From Flavobacterium cerinum (lineage in GTDB: Bacteria; Bacteroidota; Bacteroidia; Flavobacteriales; Flavobacteriaceae), in NCBI RefSeq assembly GCF_004028155.1, contig NZ_SBII01000010.1:62001-126000 (forward strand): a DNA stretch of 64,000 nucleotides, given 5' to 3'. Both the position numbers and the translations under genes were made by a program. Below, in pieces: positions 8,473 through 16,619 of this stretch. How positions within the stretch are numbered: the first letter of the stretch is position 1; each line of letters starts with the position of its first letter. The notes beneath the pieces are model-generated. The model made no database searches. It saw only the letters and a program-made list of their open reading frames with translations, and was not told the origin of the DNA.

Positions 8473-9151
8473 TCAACTGGTTGTTAATAATTAGGTGGGC
8501 CTTGAACCCGAATCTTAATGCACCATCATAGTCAGATATCATGTTATCGCCAACATGCAGTATGTCCTGCTTAGCAATATCGCTTATCTCCAGTATCTTA
8601 TCATAGGCATACTGGTACATCTCTGTTCCCGGCTTAGAAAACCCCGTTTCATCAGAATATGCCTGAAAGGTAAAATACCTGTCAAGCTCATAATGAGCAA
8701 TTATCTTACGCAGTGAATGTCCTTTTATAAAAGCAGTGTTGCTTAATATATTCATGGTTATTCCTGCCTCGTGGAGTGACTTCAAAAAATCAGGTATTTT
8801 GTCTGAAAGAAGTATAGGCTTATACTCTAACAGCAAAGCTTCATTGAGGCTGTAAAATTCGTCTAAATGCTTACGCTCATAGCTATCAATATCTATACCG
8901 AATGCATCCATGATAAGATAATAAATCTCATAGGTGTCAAAGTTTTTTCCAACCTTCTCATTTATAGTATTGGTAAGTACATCGAACTTACGAATTAATA
9001 AAGCTACCTCATCGATAGGTTTATTAATTCCGAAGTAGTTCTTAAATAAAAGATTCCTTTTATTCTTGAATTCGGGGTTCGATCTGATCAGTGTAAGCCA
9101 TAAATCAAATGATATGTGCTTGTATTTATATAATTCCGGTATCCGCTCCAT
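8447..9151 (-). CDS. HAD superfamily hydrolase, first gene of Ter operon
   Basis: A HAD-fold protein of 234 residues starting MERIPELYKYK. Motif I is FDLWLTL near residues 15-21: the nucleophile Asp is present, but the usual second Asp is Trp. Motif II is ILSNTAF, motif III the Lys in SKPG, and motif IV HVGDNMISDYDGA with the GDxxxxD acidic pair. Loss of the second Asp is usual in dehalogenase-like HADs, so phosphatase activity is not assured. A longer frame to 9241 exists, but a good promoter at 9186-9216 lies inside that extension, so I chose the ATG at 9151. It probably acts with the PRTase it overlaps. Confidence 0.82.
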   Translation of the reverse strand: MERIPELYKYKHISFDLWLTLIRSNPEFKNKRNLLFKNYFGINKPIDEVALLIRKFDVLTNTINEKVGKNFDTYEIYYLIMDAFGIDIDSYERKHLDEFYSLNEALLLEYKPILLSDKIPDFLKSLHEAGITMNILSNTAFIKGHSLRKIIAHYELDRYFTFQAYSDETGFSKPGTEMYQYAYDKILEISDIAKQDILHVGDNMISDYDGALRFGFKAHLIINNQLNELNLQPV

Positions 9152-9185
9152 CGTAAAAAAATAGCATATAAAATATAAATCCGGG

Positions 9186-9216
9186 TAAATATAATCTTTA
9201 ATTTTTCTTAAAACAA
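9186..9216 (-). promoter_or_regulatory. Predicted promoter of Ter operon
   Basis: Read on the minus strand: TTG, 20 bp, then TATATTTA, one base off the Bacteroidetes -7 consensus TAnnTTTG. It lies 35 bp before the HAD start at 9151 and inside the longer alternative frame. Confidence 0.5.
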
Positions 9217-9368
9217 CATAAATTATCCCAACACGGGTCATAATTTAATATTTTAACTTTCAGATAATACCTGTTAAAAACAAAAAACCTAATGATACCG
9301 TTTTCTTATCTTTGTATATGACCATCCTATTACAAAGATTATAAACACTATACAAAAAATACTACAAT

Positions 9369-9737
9369 ATGAAATCACCAATACTTGGACTAAGAACCGT
9401 AGGTTACAAAGTAAGCGACATCAATAAAGCGAAAGAATGGTATACAGAAGCTTTTAAAACACGACCTTATTTTGACGAATCTTTTTATGTTGGTTTCAAC
9501 ATCGGTGGTTATGAACTGGGGCTCCAGCCAGATGAAGCTATTAAAGGCGATAATGTAGTTGTGTACTGGGGTGTGGAAGACATACAGACTGAATACAATA
9601 GATTTCTGAGCCTTGGCGCAACTGAGTATGAGGCTCCGCAAAATGTAGGAGGCGAAATTATTGTAGCTTCCATGAGAGATCCATGGAACAATATAATAGG
9701 GCTTATCTATAATCCTGAATTTAAATTACCTGTATAA
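9369..9737 (+). CDS. VOC family (glyoxalase/bleomycin-resistance fold) protein
   Basis: A 122-residue single-module vicinal-oxygen-chelate protein. The N-terminal LRTVGYKVSDINKAKEWYTEAF is the typical first strand and helix, and the C-terminal IIVASMRDPWNNIIGLIYNPEF ends with the usual acidic and Asn residues before the last strand. Members are small cytosolic metalloenzymes or ligand binders; the substrate cannot be predicted. A TATCTTTG element at 9307-9314 fits a -7 box. The stop overlaps the start of the GNAT gene by one base, so the two are coupled. Confidence 0.88.
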   Translation: MKSPILGLRTVGYKVSDINKAKEWYTEAFKTRPYFDESFYVGFNIGGYELGLQPDEAIKGDNVVVYWGVEDIQTEYNRFLSLGATEYEAPQNVGGEIIVASMRDPWNNIIGLIYNPEFKLPV

Positions 9738-10279
9738 TGAAAATAAAACCACTCACCCATTTCACCAAAGATGGTAAAGAAATAATCATCCGCCAGGCGG
9801 AAGAACGCGACGCTACAAAACTTATAGATTTAAAAAAAGGCTATCTTAAGAACAGTACCAGTATTCCAATGTTAGTATCAGAATATAAGAACGACGAACA
9901 AATGGAAAAAGACCTGATACACCGTTTTATTTCTGAGCGCAACAGCCTTCTCCTTGTAGCCGAACATGATGATACTATAATAGGTAATATTGATATCATA
10001 GGTAGCCAACGCAAAAAGATGTTCCATACCGGCGTGGTAGGAATGGGAATTGCTAACGGCTGGCGTAATATGAGTATTGGCAGCTACCTTATGGAAGGTG
10101 CTTTAAAGTGGACGCTAAGCAGTTCCTATCTTTCGGTTATATGGCTTGAAGTATATAGTGATAATAAAGGAGGTATAAAGCTCTATGAGAAATTTGGTTT
10201 TGAACCCTGCGGTTTTATAAAAAACTTCTTTATGGAAGAAAATCCGGTAGATAAGATCACAATGGTAAAGTACCTGTAA
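9737..10279 (+). CDS. GNAT family N-acetyltransferase
   Basis: A 180-residue GNAT protein. The acetyl-CoA binding region is VVGMGIANGWRNMSIGSYLMEGAL near residues 94-117, a variant of the R/Q-x-x-G-x-G/A loop (here WRNMSIGS). It is followed by VIWLEVYSDNKGGIKLYEKFGF, the strand 5 and helix 4 signature. It acetylates an amino group on an unknown substrate. Its ATG overlaps the stop codon of the VOC gene (TAATGA), so the pair is translationally coupled. No terminator of note follows. Confidence 0.9.
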   Translation: MKIKPLTHFTKDGKEIIIRQAEERDATKLIDLKKGYLKNSTSIPMLVSEYKNDEQMEKDLIHRFISERNSLLLVAEHDDTIIGNIDIIGSQRKKMFHTGVVGMGIANGWRNMSIGSYLMEGALKWTLSSSYLSVIWLEVYSDNKGGIKLYEKFGFEPCGFIKNFFMEENPVDKITMVKYL

Positions 10280-10469
10280 TATCTTACAACTCCTTCAATT
10301 CATGTTGTTTGTACTTATCTTTTAGGTAACCTTTAAAATTTCGTTACACGAAAGTTCCTTTTCACTGCAAATTAAGGGTTTATCTATTAAATTTTTCCTA
10401 ATAAACGCTTGTAGAATCACGATAATTTGTAATTTCAACCTGTAATAAAAACGGAATTACTTAAAAGCC

Positions 10470-10646
10470 ATGAAAAAAAATAAAAACCCTAAAAGTAAAA
10501 ACGACATGAAACTTATTAACTTTTTCCTGGCAGCAGCTGCCGGATTCGGACTTGTAAAAATGTTTGGTTACATGACCGAAACAGAACTTAACGAAGAAAT
10601 AGAAACTGACAACCATGACGAAGACGAATACCCTCTTTTTGTCTAA
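10470..10646 (+). CDS. Small single-pass membrane protein, 58 aa
   Basis: A short reading frame opposite a longer spurious one. The protein begins MKKNKNPKSKNDMK, has a hydrophobic helix LINFFLAAAAGFGLVKMFGYM (about residues 15-35) and ends in an acidic tail with NHDEDEYPLFV. A basic start, one helix and an acidic end fit a small inner-membrane protein, positive side in. A near-consensus -7 element (GATAATTTG) lies about 50 bp upstream, and the hairpin at 10674-10691 follows. I do not recognise a family. Function unknown. Confidence 0.6.
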   Translation: MKKNKNPKSKNDMKLINFFLAAAAGFGLVKMFGYMTETELNEEIETDNHDEDEYPLFV

Positions 10647-10979
10647 TTGCAGCATCCATATTCAAATCCTCTAAGCACCTCTTCGGGTGCTATACCCTTT
10701 TGTTCCCGTTTCCCGTTTTTATACTGAATCTTTTCCTTTATTAAATCAATTCTTTTTTTACTTATAAATGCATTTACAGCTAGTAAACATACCAGGCTGT
10801 ATCACTTGCTTATGTCTTAATTTAATTAACAAAACATACTGTTTTTCAGCTTATTAATTAATGAAAAGTTAAATCGGAAAACTTTAAGATATCCTTAGCA
10901 GATGACCCATTTTACAATGGCTACCTTAGTGATCTAATTAACGACAGACAGTAATTGTGCTGTCAAAAAACACCTAAGC
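10647..10979. other. Intergenic stretch, no gene seen
   Basis: It contains the short hairpin at 10674-10691 and AT-rich sequence leading to the 79-residue gene. No credible reading frame or RNA gene is seen on either strand. Confidence 0.5.
10674..10691 (+). terminator. Short GC hairpin after the 58-aa gene
   Basis: AGCACC and GGTGCT form a 6-bp stem around a 6-base loop. The run of T after it is weak, so it may be an inefficient terminator. Confidence 0.4.
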
Positions 10980-11219
10980 ATGGAAAATTCAAATCAAGAT
11001 CAGGACCACAAAGAGGGGCACATTGAAAGAGCAAAATTAGAACGTACCACGCACAACCCGAATCCTGAAAGGGATAATACAGGAAACTGGGATGAAAAAG
11101 CACACCTGAGCAGAAACATTCAAAAAAACAACACTCAAAACGAACGGAGGAACTTAAATCCTGATCAGGAAAAGCGTACCGGAAGCGTGCTAAAAAATAA
11201 ACAAAACACTCAAAAATAA
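10980..11219 (+). CDS. Small hydrophilic protein, 79 aa
   Basis: A very polar, probably disordered protein rich in Asn, Gln, Lys, Glu and Arg, with no hydrophobic core, signal or cysteine. It contains GNWDEKAHLSRN and repeated NP segments (HNPNPERD, NLNPDQEK). It lies 57 bp before the YtxH-like gene on the same strand. Composition resembles small hydrophilic stress or desiccation proteins, but that is an inference from composition only. I do not recognise a named family. Confidence 0.65.
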   Translation: MENSNQDQDHKEGHIERAKLERTTHNPNPERDNTGNWDEKAHLSRNIQKNNTQNERRNLNPDQEKRTGSVLKNKQNTQK

Positions 11220-11276
11220 GCAGATTTAAACTGGATCAAAAAAATAAATATTTACAATTCAATACATTATAACATT

Positions 11277-11549
11277 ATGAGTAACAAAAAATTAATATTG
11301 GGAGTTGCAGCGGGAGTTGCTGCCCTGGCAGTAGTAGGAATTATTTTAAAAAGAAAAGGTCATTTAGACGGAATTATTGACAAAGCCGAAGAGCTTAGCG
11401 GTGACCTTGCAGATAAATATGCTACCGTTAAAGAATCTGCCCGCAAAAAATTTGATGAAGTAATTCAAAAAGGTGGTGAGATTGCTGATAAGATTAAAAC
11501 GCATGCGGAAAATGCCGACGTAACAACCGGCAATAGACCTACAGTGTAA
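11277..11549 (+). CDS. YtxH-like small membrane-anchored protein
   Basis: A 90-residue protein with an N-terminal membrane helix, LILGVAAGVAALAVVGIIL (about residues 5-23), rich in Gly and Ala as in YtxH proteins. An amphipathic Lys/Glu/Ala-rich helix follows, with repeats such as KAEELSGDLADKY and KKFDEVIQKGGEIADKI. This layout is typical of YtxH or CsbD-neighbour stress proteins in Bacteroidetes. It is probably an envelope-associated stress protein. It follows the hydrophilic 79-residue gene and is closed by the hairpin at 11571-11601. Confidence 0.72.
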   Translation: MSNKKLILGVAAGVAALAVVGIILKRKGHLDGIIDKAEELSGDLADKYATVKESARKKFDEVIQKGGEIADKIKTHAENADVTTGNRPTV

Positions 11550-11570
11550 ATTAGGCTCAAAATAATAATA

Positions 11571-11601
11571 AAAGGCATCTGTATATACCACAGGTGCCTT
11601 T
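11571..11601 (+). terminator. Rho-independent terminator
   Basis: AAAGGCATCTGT pairs with ACAGGTGCCTTT (12 bp, one G-U pair) around a 7-base loop, followed by TTATTATTT. It ends the small stress-gene pair. Confidence 0.7.
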
Positions 11602-11626
11602 TATTATTTAAATTTATAGTAAAACA

Positions 11627-12067
11627 ATGGCTATGAGAACTTACCTAATATTAATTACTATAGTATTGAGTACTATAATAAGCTGCACTACGCAAAAAAA
11701 CCTGCCTGGTACCACTAAAGACGGCAAGAGTATAGCGGCGAATGATACGGTGCGCATTGCAAATGACTCCCTTGAATATGAAGTAATAATTATTGATCCA
11801 GGTTTTACAGGCTGGTTGGCCTCAAGAGCGAAACAAAGAGGTTATTATGGACAATCTTATCTTGAAAACAAGAACAGATTATGGGTAATGGAATGGAATA
11901 ACAGGGCACTCAATCCGCTGCGATATGGTGATATGTATTCTTTGGCAATTGACTACCAGCCTGCCATTAACTATGGCTATGAAGTAAATTATCTACTATA
12001 CAATTACCTTGTTTATTTCCAGATATCAAACAGACAAAAACTAGCTGGTATAGTGCCGCAGTTTTAA
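11627..12067 (+). CDS. DUF6146 family lipoprotein
   Basis: A 146-residue lipoprotein. The signal peptide has a hydrophobic core TYLILITIVLSTIIS followed by the lipobox Cys in IISCTTQ. The mature part contains EVIIIDPGFTGWLASRAKQR and WVMEWNNRALNPLRYG, which I associate with DUF6146 of flavobacteria. It is probably anchored in the outer membrane, facing the periplasm. Two starts are possible, ATG at 11627 or at 11633; the second gives the cleaner MRTYLIL signal. Function unknown. Confidence 0.8.
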   Translation: MAMRTYLILITIVLSTIISCTTQKNLPGTTKDGKSIAANDTVRIANDSLEYEVIIIDPGFTGWLASRAKQRGYYGQSYLENKNRLWVMEWNNRALNPLRYGDMYSLAIDYQPAINYGYEVNYLLYNYLVYFQISNRQKLAGIVPQF

Positions 12068-12146
12068 AAACCAAATCTTTTAAAATAATGTCATCAATTC
12101 GCTACAAATTTAATTTGGAATTATTTTAAATAATAAAGTTAAAGGG

Positions 12147-12177
12147 TTGTTCTGCAATAGTAAAACTGGTATATTTG
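12147..12177 (+). promoter_or_regulatory. Predicted promoter upstream of DUF6787 gene
   Basis: TTG at 12147-12149, 20 bp spacing, then TATATTTG at 12170-12177, an exact TAnnTTTG match. It stands 16 bp before the ATG at 12194, so the leader is very short. Confidence 0.65.
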
Positions 12178-12193
12178 CGGCTTTATTAGCCAC

Positions 12194-12496
12194 ATGGAAA
12201 AACTAAAACAACGCTGGAACATTACAAGCAACTTTCAATTGGTTGTTATATTTATAGTATTTGCTATTACCGGTTCTACCTCTGCCTATTTGTCTAAACC
12301 CGTATTGGGATGGATGGGTCTTACAAAAGATGTGATCTCATTATGGCTGTATTATCCGCTATATATTATCCTGATATTCCCTATTTATCAGGTACTGCTT
12401 ATATCCTTTGGGTTTATCTTCGGACAGTTCAAATTCTTCTGGGAATTCGAAAAGAAAATGCTTCGGTCTTTAGGGCTAGGTTTCCTGTTTAAATAA
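12194..12496 (+). CDS. DUF6787 family membrane protein
   Basis: A 100-residue protein starting MEKLKQRWNI, with hydrophobic helices near residues 16-34 and 46-78. It ends in FWEFEKKMLRSLGLGFLFK. The pattern RWNITSNFQLVVIFIVFAITG is characteristic of the DUF6787 family widespread in flavobacteria. It is probably an inner-membrane protein with two or three helices; no function is known. A strong promoter precedes it and a bidirectional hairpin terminator follows, so it is a single-gene unit convergent with msrA. Confidence 0.8.
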   Translation: MEKLKQRWNITSNFQLVVIFIVFAITGSTSAYLSKPVLGWMGLTKDVISLWLYYPLYIILIFPIYQVLLISFGFIFGQFKFFWEFEKKMLRSLGLGFLFK

Positions 12497-12501
12497 TATA
12501 A

Positions 12502-12526
12502 AAAGTCCCGCTATTTGCGGGACTTT
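12502..12526. terminator. Bidirectional terminator between DUF6787 gene and msrA
   Basis: AAAGTCCCGC and GCGGGACTTT form a perfect 10-bp stem with a 5-base loop. It is A-rich on the left and moderately T-rich on the right, so it can serve both convergent genes. Confidence 0.8.
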
Positions 12527-12530
12527 CAAT

Positions 12531-13181
12531 TTAGTCTTTTAATTTCGACTTATAATTCTTTTTCAGTTTTGCCATTTTAGGCGCTATCACTGCCTGGCAA
12601 TACGGCTGGTTACCGTTTAAGGCATAATAGTCCTGATGGTAATCTTCGGCCGGATAAAACATTGTGGCTTTGGATATTTTGGTCACTATCTTTTTCTCAA
12701 ATATATTATGTTCGGCAAGCAGTTTTATAAAGCTCTCAGCATCTGCTTTCTGAGCCTCGGTAGTGTAAAATATCTCACTACGGTACTGCGTACCTACATC
12801 GGCGCCCTGCCTGTTTAATGTAGTAGGATCATGCGTAGCAAAAAAGATCTCTAAAAGGTCTTTATAGGCTACTTCATCCGGATTGAAAGTAATTTTGATG
12901 GCTTCAGCATGACCTGTATAACCACCGGACACCTCTTTGTAAGTTGGATTTTCGGTCGTTCCGCCAATATAGCCTGACACGACCTTCTCTACACCTTTTA
13001 AATCACTAAAAAACGCTTCAGTACACCAAAAGCAGCCTCCTGCAAATATGGCAGTTTCTGTTTTTTTATTATCCATGCTTAATTCTCCTTTGTTAGATTT
13101 TATAATTTCCTTATTAGGGCTTTCTTTAGACTGGCAAGAGAAGGAAACTACTGCCAATACTAGTGCAAATGCTTTTTTCAT
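12531..13181 (-). CDS. msrA: Peptide-methionine (S)-S-oxide reductase, lipoprotein form
   Basis: MsrA repairs methionine-S-sulfoxide in proteins. The catalytic motif GCFWCTEAFF lies near residues 49-58, and the family signatures GYTGHAEAIKI, FFATHDPTTLNRQGADVGTQYRS and YHQDYY follow. An N-terminal signal MKKAFALVLAVVSFSCQ with lipobox Cys adds about 40 residues to the usual cytosolic length, so this copy probably works in the periplasm, anchored in a membrane. A resolving Cys is visible in QPYCQAVI. It is convergent with the DUF6787 gene and separated by a shared terminator. Confidence 0.95.
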   Translation of the reverse strand: MKKAFALVLAVVSFSCQSKESPNKEIIKSNKGELSMDNKKTETAIFAGGCFWCTEAFFSDLKGVEKVVSGYIGGTTENPTYKEVSGGYTGHAEAIKITFNPDEVAYKDLLEIFFATHDPTTLNRQGADVGTQYRSEIFYTTEAQKADAESFIKLLAEHNIFEKKIVTKISKATMFYPAEDYHQDYYALNGNQPYCQAVIAPKMAKLKKNYKSKLKD

Positions 13182-13323
13182 GATGGATTTCTCTAAAATT
13201 AATTGATATTGTATCGCTTCCCAAAGCCATTAACTAAACTTTACACTACTGTATACGAAATATTGTGCCAAAAAAGATTTATTATTTTTTAAAATGTTTG
13301 TTTCTTTGTGAAAACAGTACATA

Positions 13324-14013
13324 ATGATACAGGCAGGGAACATACACAAATATTACGACAAGCTTCATGTTTTAAAAGGCGTAGACCTGCATATAAAAAA
13401 AGGAGAGATCGTTTCTATAGTAGGCGCATCGGGAGCGGGTAAAACCACGCTTTTGCAAATACTGGGCACGCTTGACAGACCAAGTAAAGAAACCGGAACG
13501 ACACTTACTATTAATAATGAAGATATCCTTAATATGAAGGATAAGGCATTGTCTAAATTCCGTAATCAGCATTTGGGCTTTATCTTCCAGTTCCATCAAT
13601 TACTTCCTGAATTTACAGCTTTAGAAAATGTGTGCATTCCTGCTTACATTGCAGGGAAGCCAAAAGCAGCCACAGAAGCTGAGGCAAAGCGTTTACTGGA
13701 ATATCTTGGGTTATCGCACCGCATAGATCATAAACCGGGACAACTGTCCGGAGGTGAACAGCAGCGTGTAGCTGTTGCCAGAGCCCTGATCAATAAACCT
13801 GCTGTTATTTTTGCCGATGAACCATCAGGTAATTTAGATACTGCATCTGCCGAGAACCTACACCAATTGTTCTTTAAGCTTCGCGATGAAATGGGACAGA
13901 CTTTTGTTATTGTTACTCATAACGAAGAACTGGCTAATATGGCCGACAGAAAACTGGTAATGAGTGACGGACAAATACTGTCTGAAATCTCAAATTTACC
14001 CCACAAACTTTAA
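13324..14013 (+). CDS. LolD-like ABC transporter ATP-binding protein
   Basis: A 229-residue ABC ATPase of the LolD/MacB class. Walker A is GASGAGKTT (residues 34-42), the Q-loop is in [16 protein letters not shown], the signature [15 protein letters not shown] is near residues 141-155, and Walker B is [13 protein letters not shown]. In flavobacteria this stand-alone subunit is usually annotated as the LolD partner of LolCE-type permeases moving lipoproteins off the inner membrane. No permease is adjacent, so its partner is elsewhere. The substrate is inferred from the family. Confidence 0.88.
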   Translation: MIQAGNIHKYYDKLHVLKGVDLHIKKGEIVSIVGASGAGKTTLLQILGTLDRPSKETGTTLTINNEDILNMKDKALSKFRNQHLGFIFQFHQLLPEFTALENVCIPAYIAGKPKAATEAEAKRLLEYLGLSHRIDHKPGQLSGGEQQRVAVARALINKPAVIFADEPSGNLDTASAENLHQLFFKLRDEMGQTFVIVTHNEELANMADRKLVMSDGQILSEISNLPHKL

Positions 14014-14076
14014 TTATACTACTGCTGCTTTGCAGTGTTACAACTACTTTTTTAATTTTGCAGCATGGAATTGATA

Positions 14077-14841
14077 ATGAATGCAGATGAATTACGCTCG
14101 TTTCTGGACGAAAAAGTTATACAATATAATAACCCCGATTTTATAGATTCTGACCCGATACAGATACCGCACCTGTTCACTCAAAAGGAAGATATCGAGA
14201 TTGCCGGATTCCTTGCCGCTACAATTGCGTGGGGAAACCGAAAGATGATCATTAACAATGCTAAAAAGATGATCGACCATATGGGTGGGAGTCCGTTTGA
14301 CTTTATAATGAGTCATGAAGATCATCACCTCGAAAATCTTGAAACCTTTGTACACCGCACTTTTAACGGCGGTGACTTCACTACATTTATAAAAGCACTC
14401 CGTAATATCTACACTAATCACGGCGGACTCGAAGCTGTTTTTGCCAAACATCATCAGGGTGAAACCATGCAGAAAAGCATTCACGAGTTTAAAAAGGTAT
14501 TTTTTGAAATAGAACACCAAAACCGTACACAAAAGCATGTATCCGACCCTTTAGCTGGTTCGGCAGCAAAGCGTATTAACATGTACCTAAGATGGATGGT
14601 GCGCGATGATAATACCGGTGTAGATCTAGGCATCTGGAAAACCATTTCGCCATCACTCCTCTCCTGCCCGCTTGATGTGCATTCCGGCAATGTAGCCCGA
14701 AAACTGGGACTGCTTACGCGAAAGCAAAACGATGCCAAAGCATTGCTTGAACTTGATACACAGCTGCGTTTAATGGATAAGAACGATCCGTCTAAATATG
14801 ACTTTGCCTTATTTGGATTGGGTGTATTTGAAGGGTTTTAG
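14077..14841 (+). CDS. TIGR02757 family protein
   Basis: About 254 residues matching the Bacteroidetes TIGR02757 family. It has NPDFIDSDPIQIPHLFTQKEDIEIAGFLAATIAWGNR near the start, DPLAGSAAKRINMYLRWMVR in the middle, and PLDVHSGNVARKLGLLTRKQND toward the end. The last parts resemble a helix-hairpin-helix DNA-glycosylase-like region, so a DNA-related role is possible but unproven. An ATG at 14065 would add four residues. A -7 element TAATTTTG at 14053-14060 places transcription start close to 14066, which favours the ATG at 14077. Confidence 0.85.
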   Translation: MNADELRSFLDEKVIQYNNPDFIDSDPIQIPHLFTQKEDIEIAGFLAATIAWGNRKMIINNAKKMIDHMGGSPFDFIMSHEDHHLENLETFVHRTFNGGDFTTFIKALRNIYTNHGGLEAVFAKHHQGETMQKSIHEFKKVFFEIEHQNRTQKHVSDPLAGSAAKRINMYLRWMVRDDNTGVDLGIWKTISPSLLSCPLDVHSGNVARKLGLLTRKQNDAKALLELDTQLRLMDKNDPSKYDFALFGLGVFEGF

Positions 14842-14856
14842 AATTAATTACTTAAT

Positions 14857-15213
14857 ATGAATATCATCTCTAAAGAGCTTTACAACTATCATTACCGACC
14901 AGGTTATAAATCTAAAGAACTGTTAATTGAAATTTTTTCTGGTGTAGAGGACGAAAATTTCTTGTCCGATCTTTTTCAGGCTATTTCTAAACTTTCTATA
15001 CGCATTAATGATATCCAAGATCTTTGGATGAATGATGAAGTTTTGCTTACGATTGAATCTAATATGGGAAACTTTATCCTTTCAAAGGATATTTGGGGGC
15101 TTTGTTTTATTATGTCAGAAAATAATCAGAAATGTATTTCTGAAATCAACAGATTGCTTGAACAAGATATTCAATTTCAAAAAATTGAAGTTGATTTTAA
15201 AAATTATTTATAA
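14857..15213 (+). CDS. Hypothetical protein, 118 aa
   Basis: Unrecognised small soluble protein, 15 bp after the TIGR02757 gene and probably cotranscribed with it. It has no signal peptide or membrane helix. The sequence alternates helix and strand, with SKLSIRINDIQDLWMNDEVLLTIESNMG and WGLCFIMSENN visible. Size and style resemble small immunity-type or SMI-like orphan proteins in flavobacteria, but no motif fixes that. The codon usage looks AT-richer than its neighbour. Confidence 0.6.
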   Translation: MNIISKELYNYHYRPGYKSKELLIEIFSGVEDENFLSDLFQAISKLSIRINDIQDLWMNDEVLLTIESNMGNFILSKDIWGLCFIMSENNQKCISEINRLLEQDIQFQKIEVDFKNYL

Positions 15214-15329
15214 CTTAGTTGATGCACCAGCTTTACTCCCATCGATATCTAGAAATATCTAAAAGAGTTCTTATAGCTCATGATTTCTAAAATTATACTA
15301 TATTTAATTTTGGATTTAATACTCAAATT

Positions 15330-15944
15330 TTGGACACTATTATTAAAAATACCATTGATACCCTCAAAAATACAGAACACGGTTTTAAACATATAATTGA
15401 AGCCGGAGATATAGTAATGGGAGATGCTTCGCTTGATCATTTTGCTGAAGCTAAAGAGCTGTTGCAACATGAAAGTTATCAGGCAGGAATGTTGGGAACG
15501 TATATAATGGGCCAATTATCTCCCAAAGATAAATCGGCTCTTTTGTTTCTTCGGGATAATGTAAGCACCGATGGGAACTGGAGGGTACAGGAAATGCTTG
15601 CAAAGGCTTTTGATTACTATTGTTCTGCAATTGGCTATGAAAAGTCATTACAGGTCATAAAAGAATGGCTTTCTCATGAAAACCCTAATACAAAAAGAGC
15701 TGTCATTGAAGGGTTGCGCATCTGGACGAGCCGTCCCTATTTTAAAGAGAATCCACAAACAGCGGTTGTTTTAATTAGCAAACATAAAGACGATGCTAGC
15801 GAATACCTTAGAAAATCAGTAGGCAACGCTTTGCGGGACATCCATAAAAAACATAAAGAAATTGTTGACGAAGAATTAGCACAATGGAATCTTCAGAATA
15901 AAAATACGGCCTTTACTTATAAACTGGTAATGAAAAACAGTTAA
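15330..15944 (+). CDS. DNA alkylation repair (AlkD-like HEAT-repeat) protein
   Basis: A 204-residue all-helical protein of the AlkC/AlkD type: paired helices with WRVQEMLAKAFDYYC, a segment with NPNTKRAVIEGLRIWTSRP, and YLRKSVGNALRDIHKKH. The last two match the conserved HEAT-like region of bacterial DNA alkylation repair proteins, which excise N3- or N7-alkylated purines. The frame begins at a TTG (15330) just after a TAATTTTG promoter element at 15305-15312; the true start is uncertain. Its stop overlaps the 3' end of the convergent MepB-type gene by 4 bp. Confidence 0.82.
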   Translation: MDTIIKNTIDTLKNTEHGFKHIIEAGDIVMGDASLDHFAEAKELLQHESYQAGMLGTYIMGQLSPKDKSALLFLRDNVSTDGNWRVQEMLAKAFDYYCSAIGYEKSLQVIKEWLSHENPNTKRAVIEGLRIWTSRPYFKENPQTAVVLISKHKDDASEYLRKSVGNALRDIHKKHKEIVDEELAQWNLQNKNTAFTYKLVMKNS

Positions 15945-16441
15945 GAGTATAACAATTTTACCCTCTCAATATCTAAAGGTTTTTCTTTAGAAACTTCTAA
16001 AAAATACTCCAATTGCCATTTTTGGGTCTTCCGTGCTTGGGCACTCTCGGTAATATCCCAGGAGGGATATACCCTGATAGCTCTTTTCCCTTCTTTGACA
16101 TGGGTAAACACGCCTTGTTTGACAAGTACTGCTTTGGGGAAAACAAATTGTCCGTAATGATCATCCTTTTGAACACTTATGACTACCAGATCAATTTCGT
16201 CTGAGGCATCAAATGGCATTATAGACCCCTTGCCTATTCTTTTCCATAGCGTCACAAACTGACCATTTTTTGTCGGGGTAATTTTAGCCGACCTGAATCG
16301 TATTTTTAAATTGTTAAGCTCAAAAGTACAGGCATTGTATTCTGAACTCTCAATTTCCGGAACGGCATTTTCAAAATTAAATCTGCAAGGATCATAAATG
16401 TATTTTTTGGAGATAAAAGGTTCAGAAATATTTGTATCCAT
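15941..16441 (-). CDS. MepB family protein
   Basis: A 166-residue MepB-domain protein. Diagnostic stretches are FRSAKITPTKNGQFVTLWKR near residues 49-68, VVISVQKDDHYGQFVFPKAVL, and AIRVYPSWDITESAQARKTQKWQ. MepB was named from the S. aureus mepRAB operon but has no established function. Cytosolic, no signal peptide. It is convergent with and overlaps the AlkD-like gene by 4 bp. Whether the neighbours share a function cannot be judged. Confidence 0.9.
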   Translation of the reverse strand: MDTNISEPFISKKYIYDPCRFNFENAVPEIESSEYNACTFELNNLKIRFRSAKITPTKNGQFVTLWKRIGKGSIMPFDASDEIDLVVISVQKDDHYGQFVFPKAVLVKQGVFTHVKEGKRAIRVYPSWDITESAQARKTQKWQLEYFLEVSKEKPLDIERVKLLYS

Positions 16442-16556
16442 AATAGCGTTTTTTCGATCTTAAAAATTAATGTTCCACACGTTCCACATCAAAATGTACC
16501 AAAAGTGGATCATTAATCCATAAACAACTGATATTAGTGATTTTGATTAAAACAAT

Positions 16557-16590
16557 TATTCCACTCTCTGAATATGCAGAAAGTGGAATA
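16557..16590 (-). terminator. Hairpin after the APC permease gene
   Basis: TATTCCACT and AGTGGAATA, with inner TCTG/CAGA pairs and one mismatch, form a stem of about 13 bp. It lies 30 bp after the permease stop at 16620. Confidence 0.6.
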
Positions 16591-16619
16591 TTATATGTGA
16601 TTCTATTATAAGAAAATGT

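Noticed and set aside
9151..9241. A 30-residue N-terminal extension of the HAD protein from an ATG at 9241
   Set aside because: A promoter match lies inside the extension, and the HAD fold begins just after the ATG at 9151.
10461..10655. A 64-residue minus-strand frame
   Set aside because: It is the antisense of the small plus-strand membrane protein and has no features of its own.
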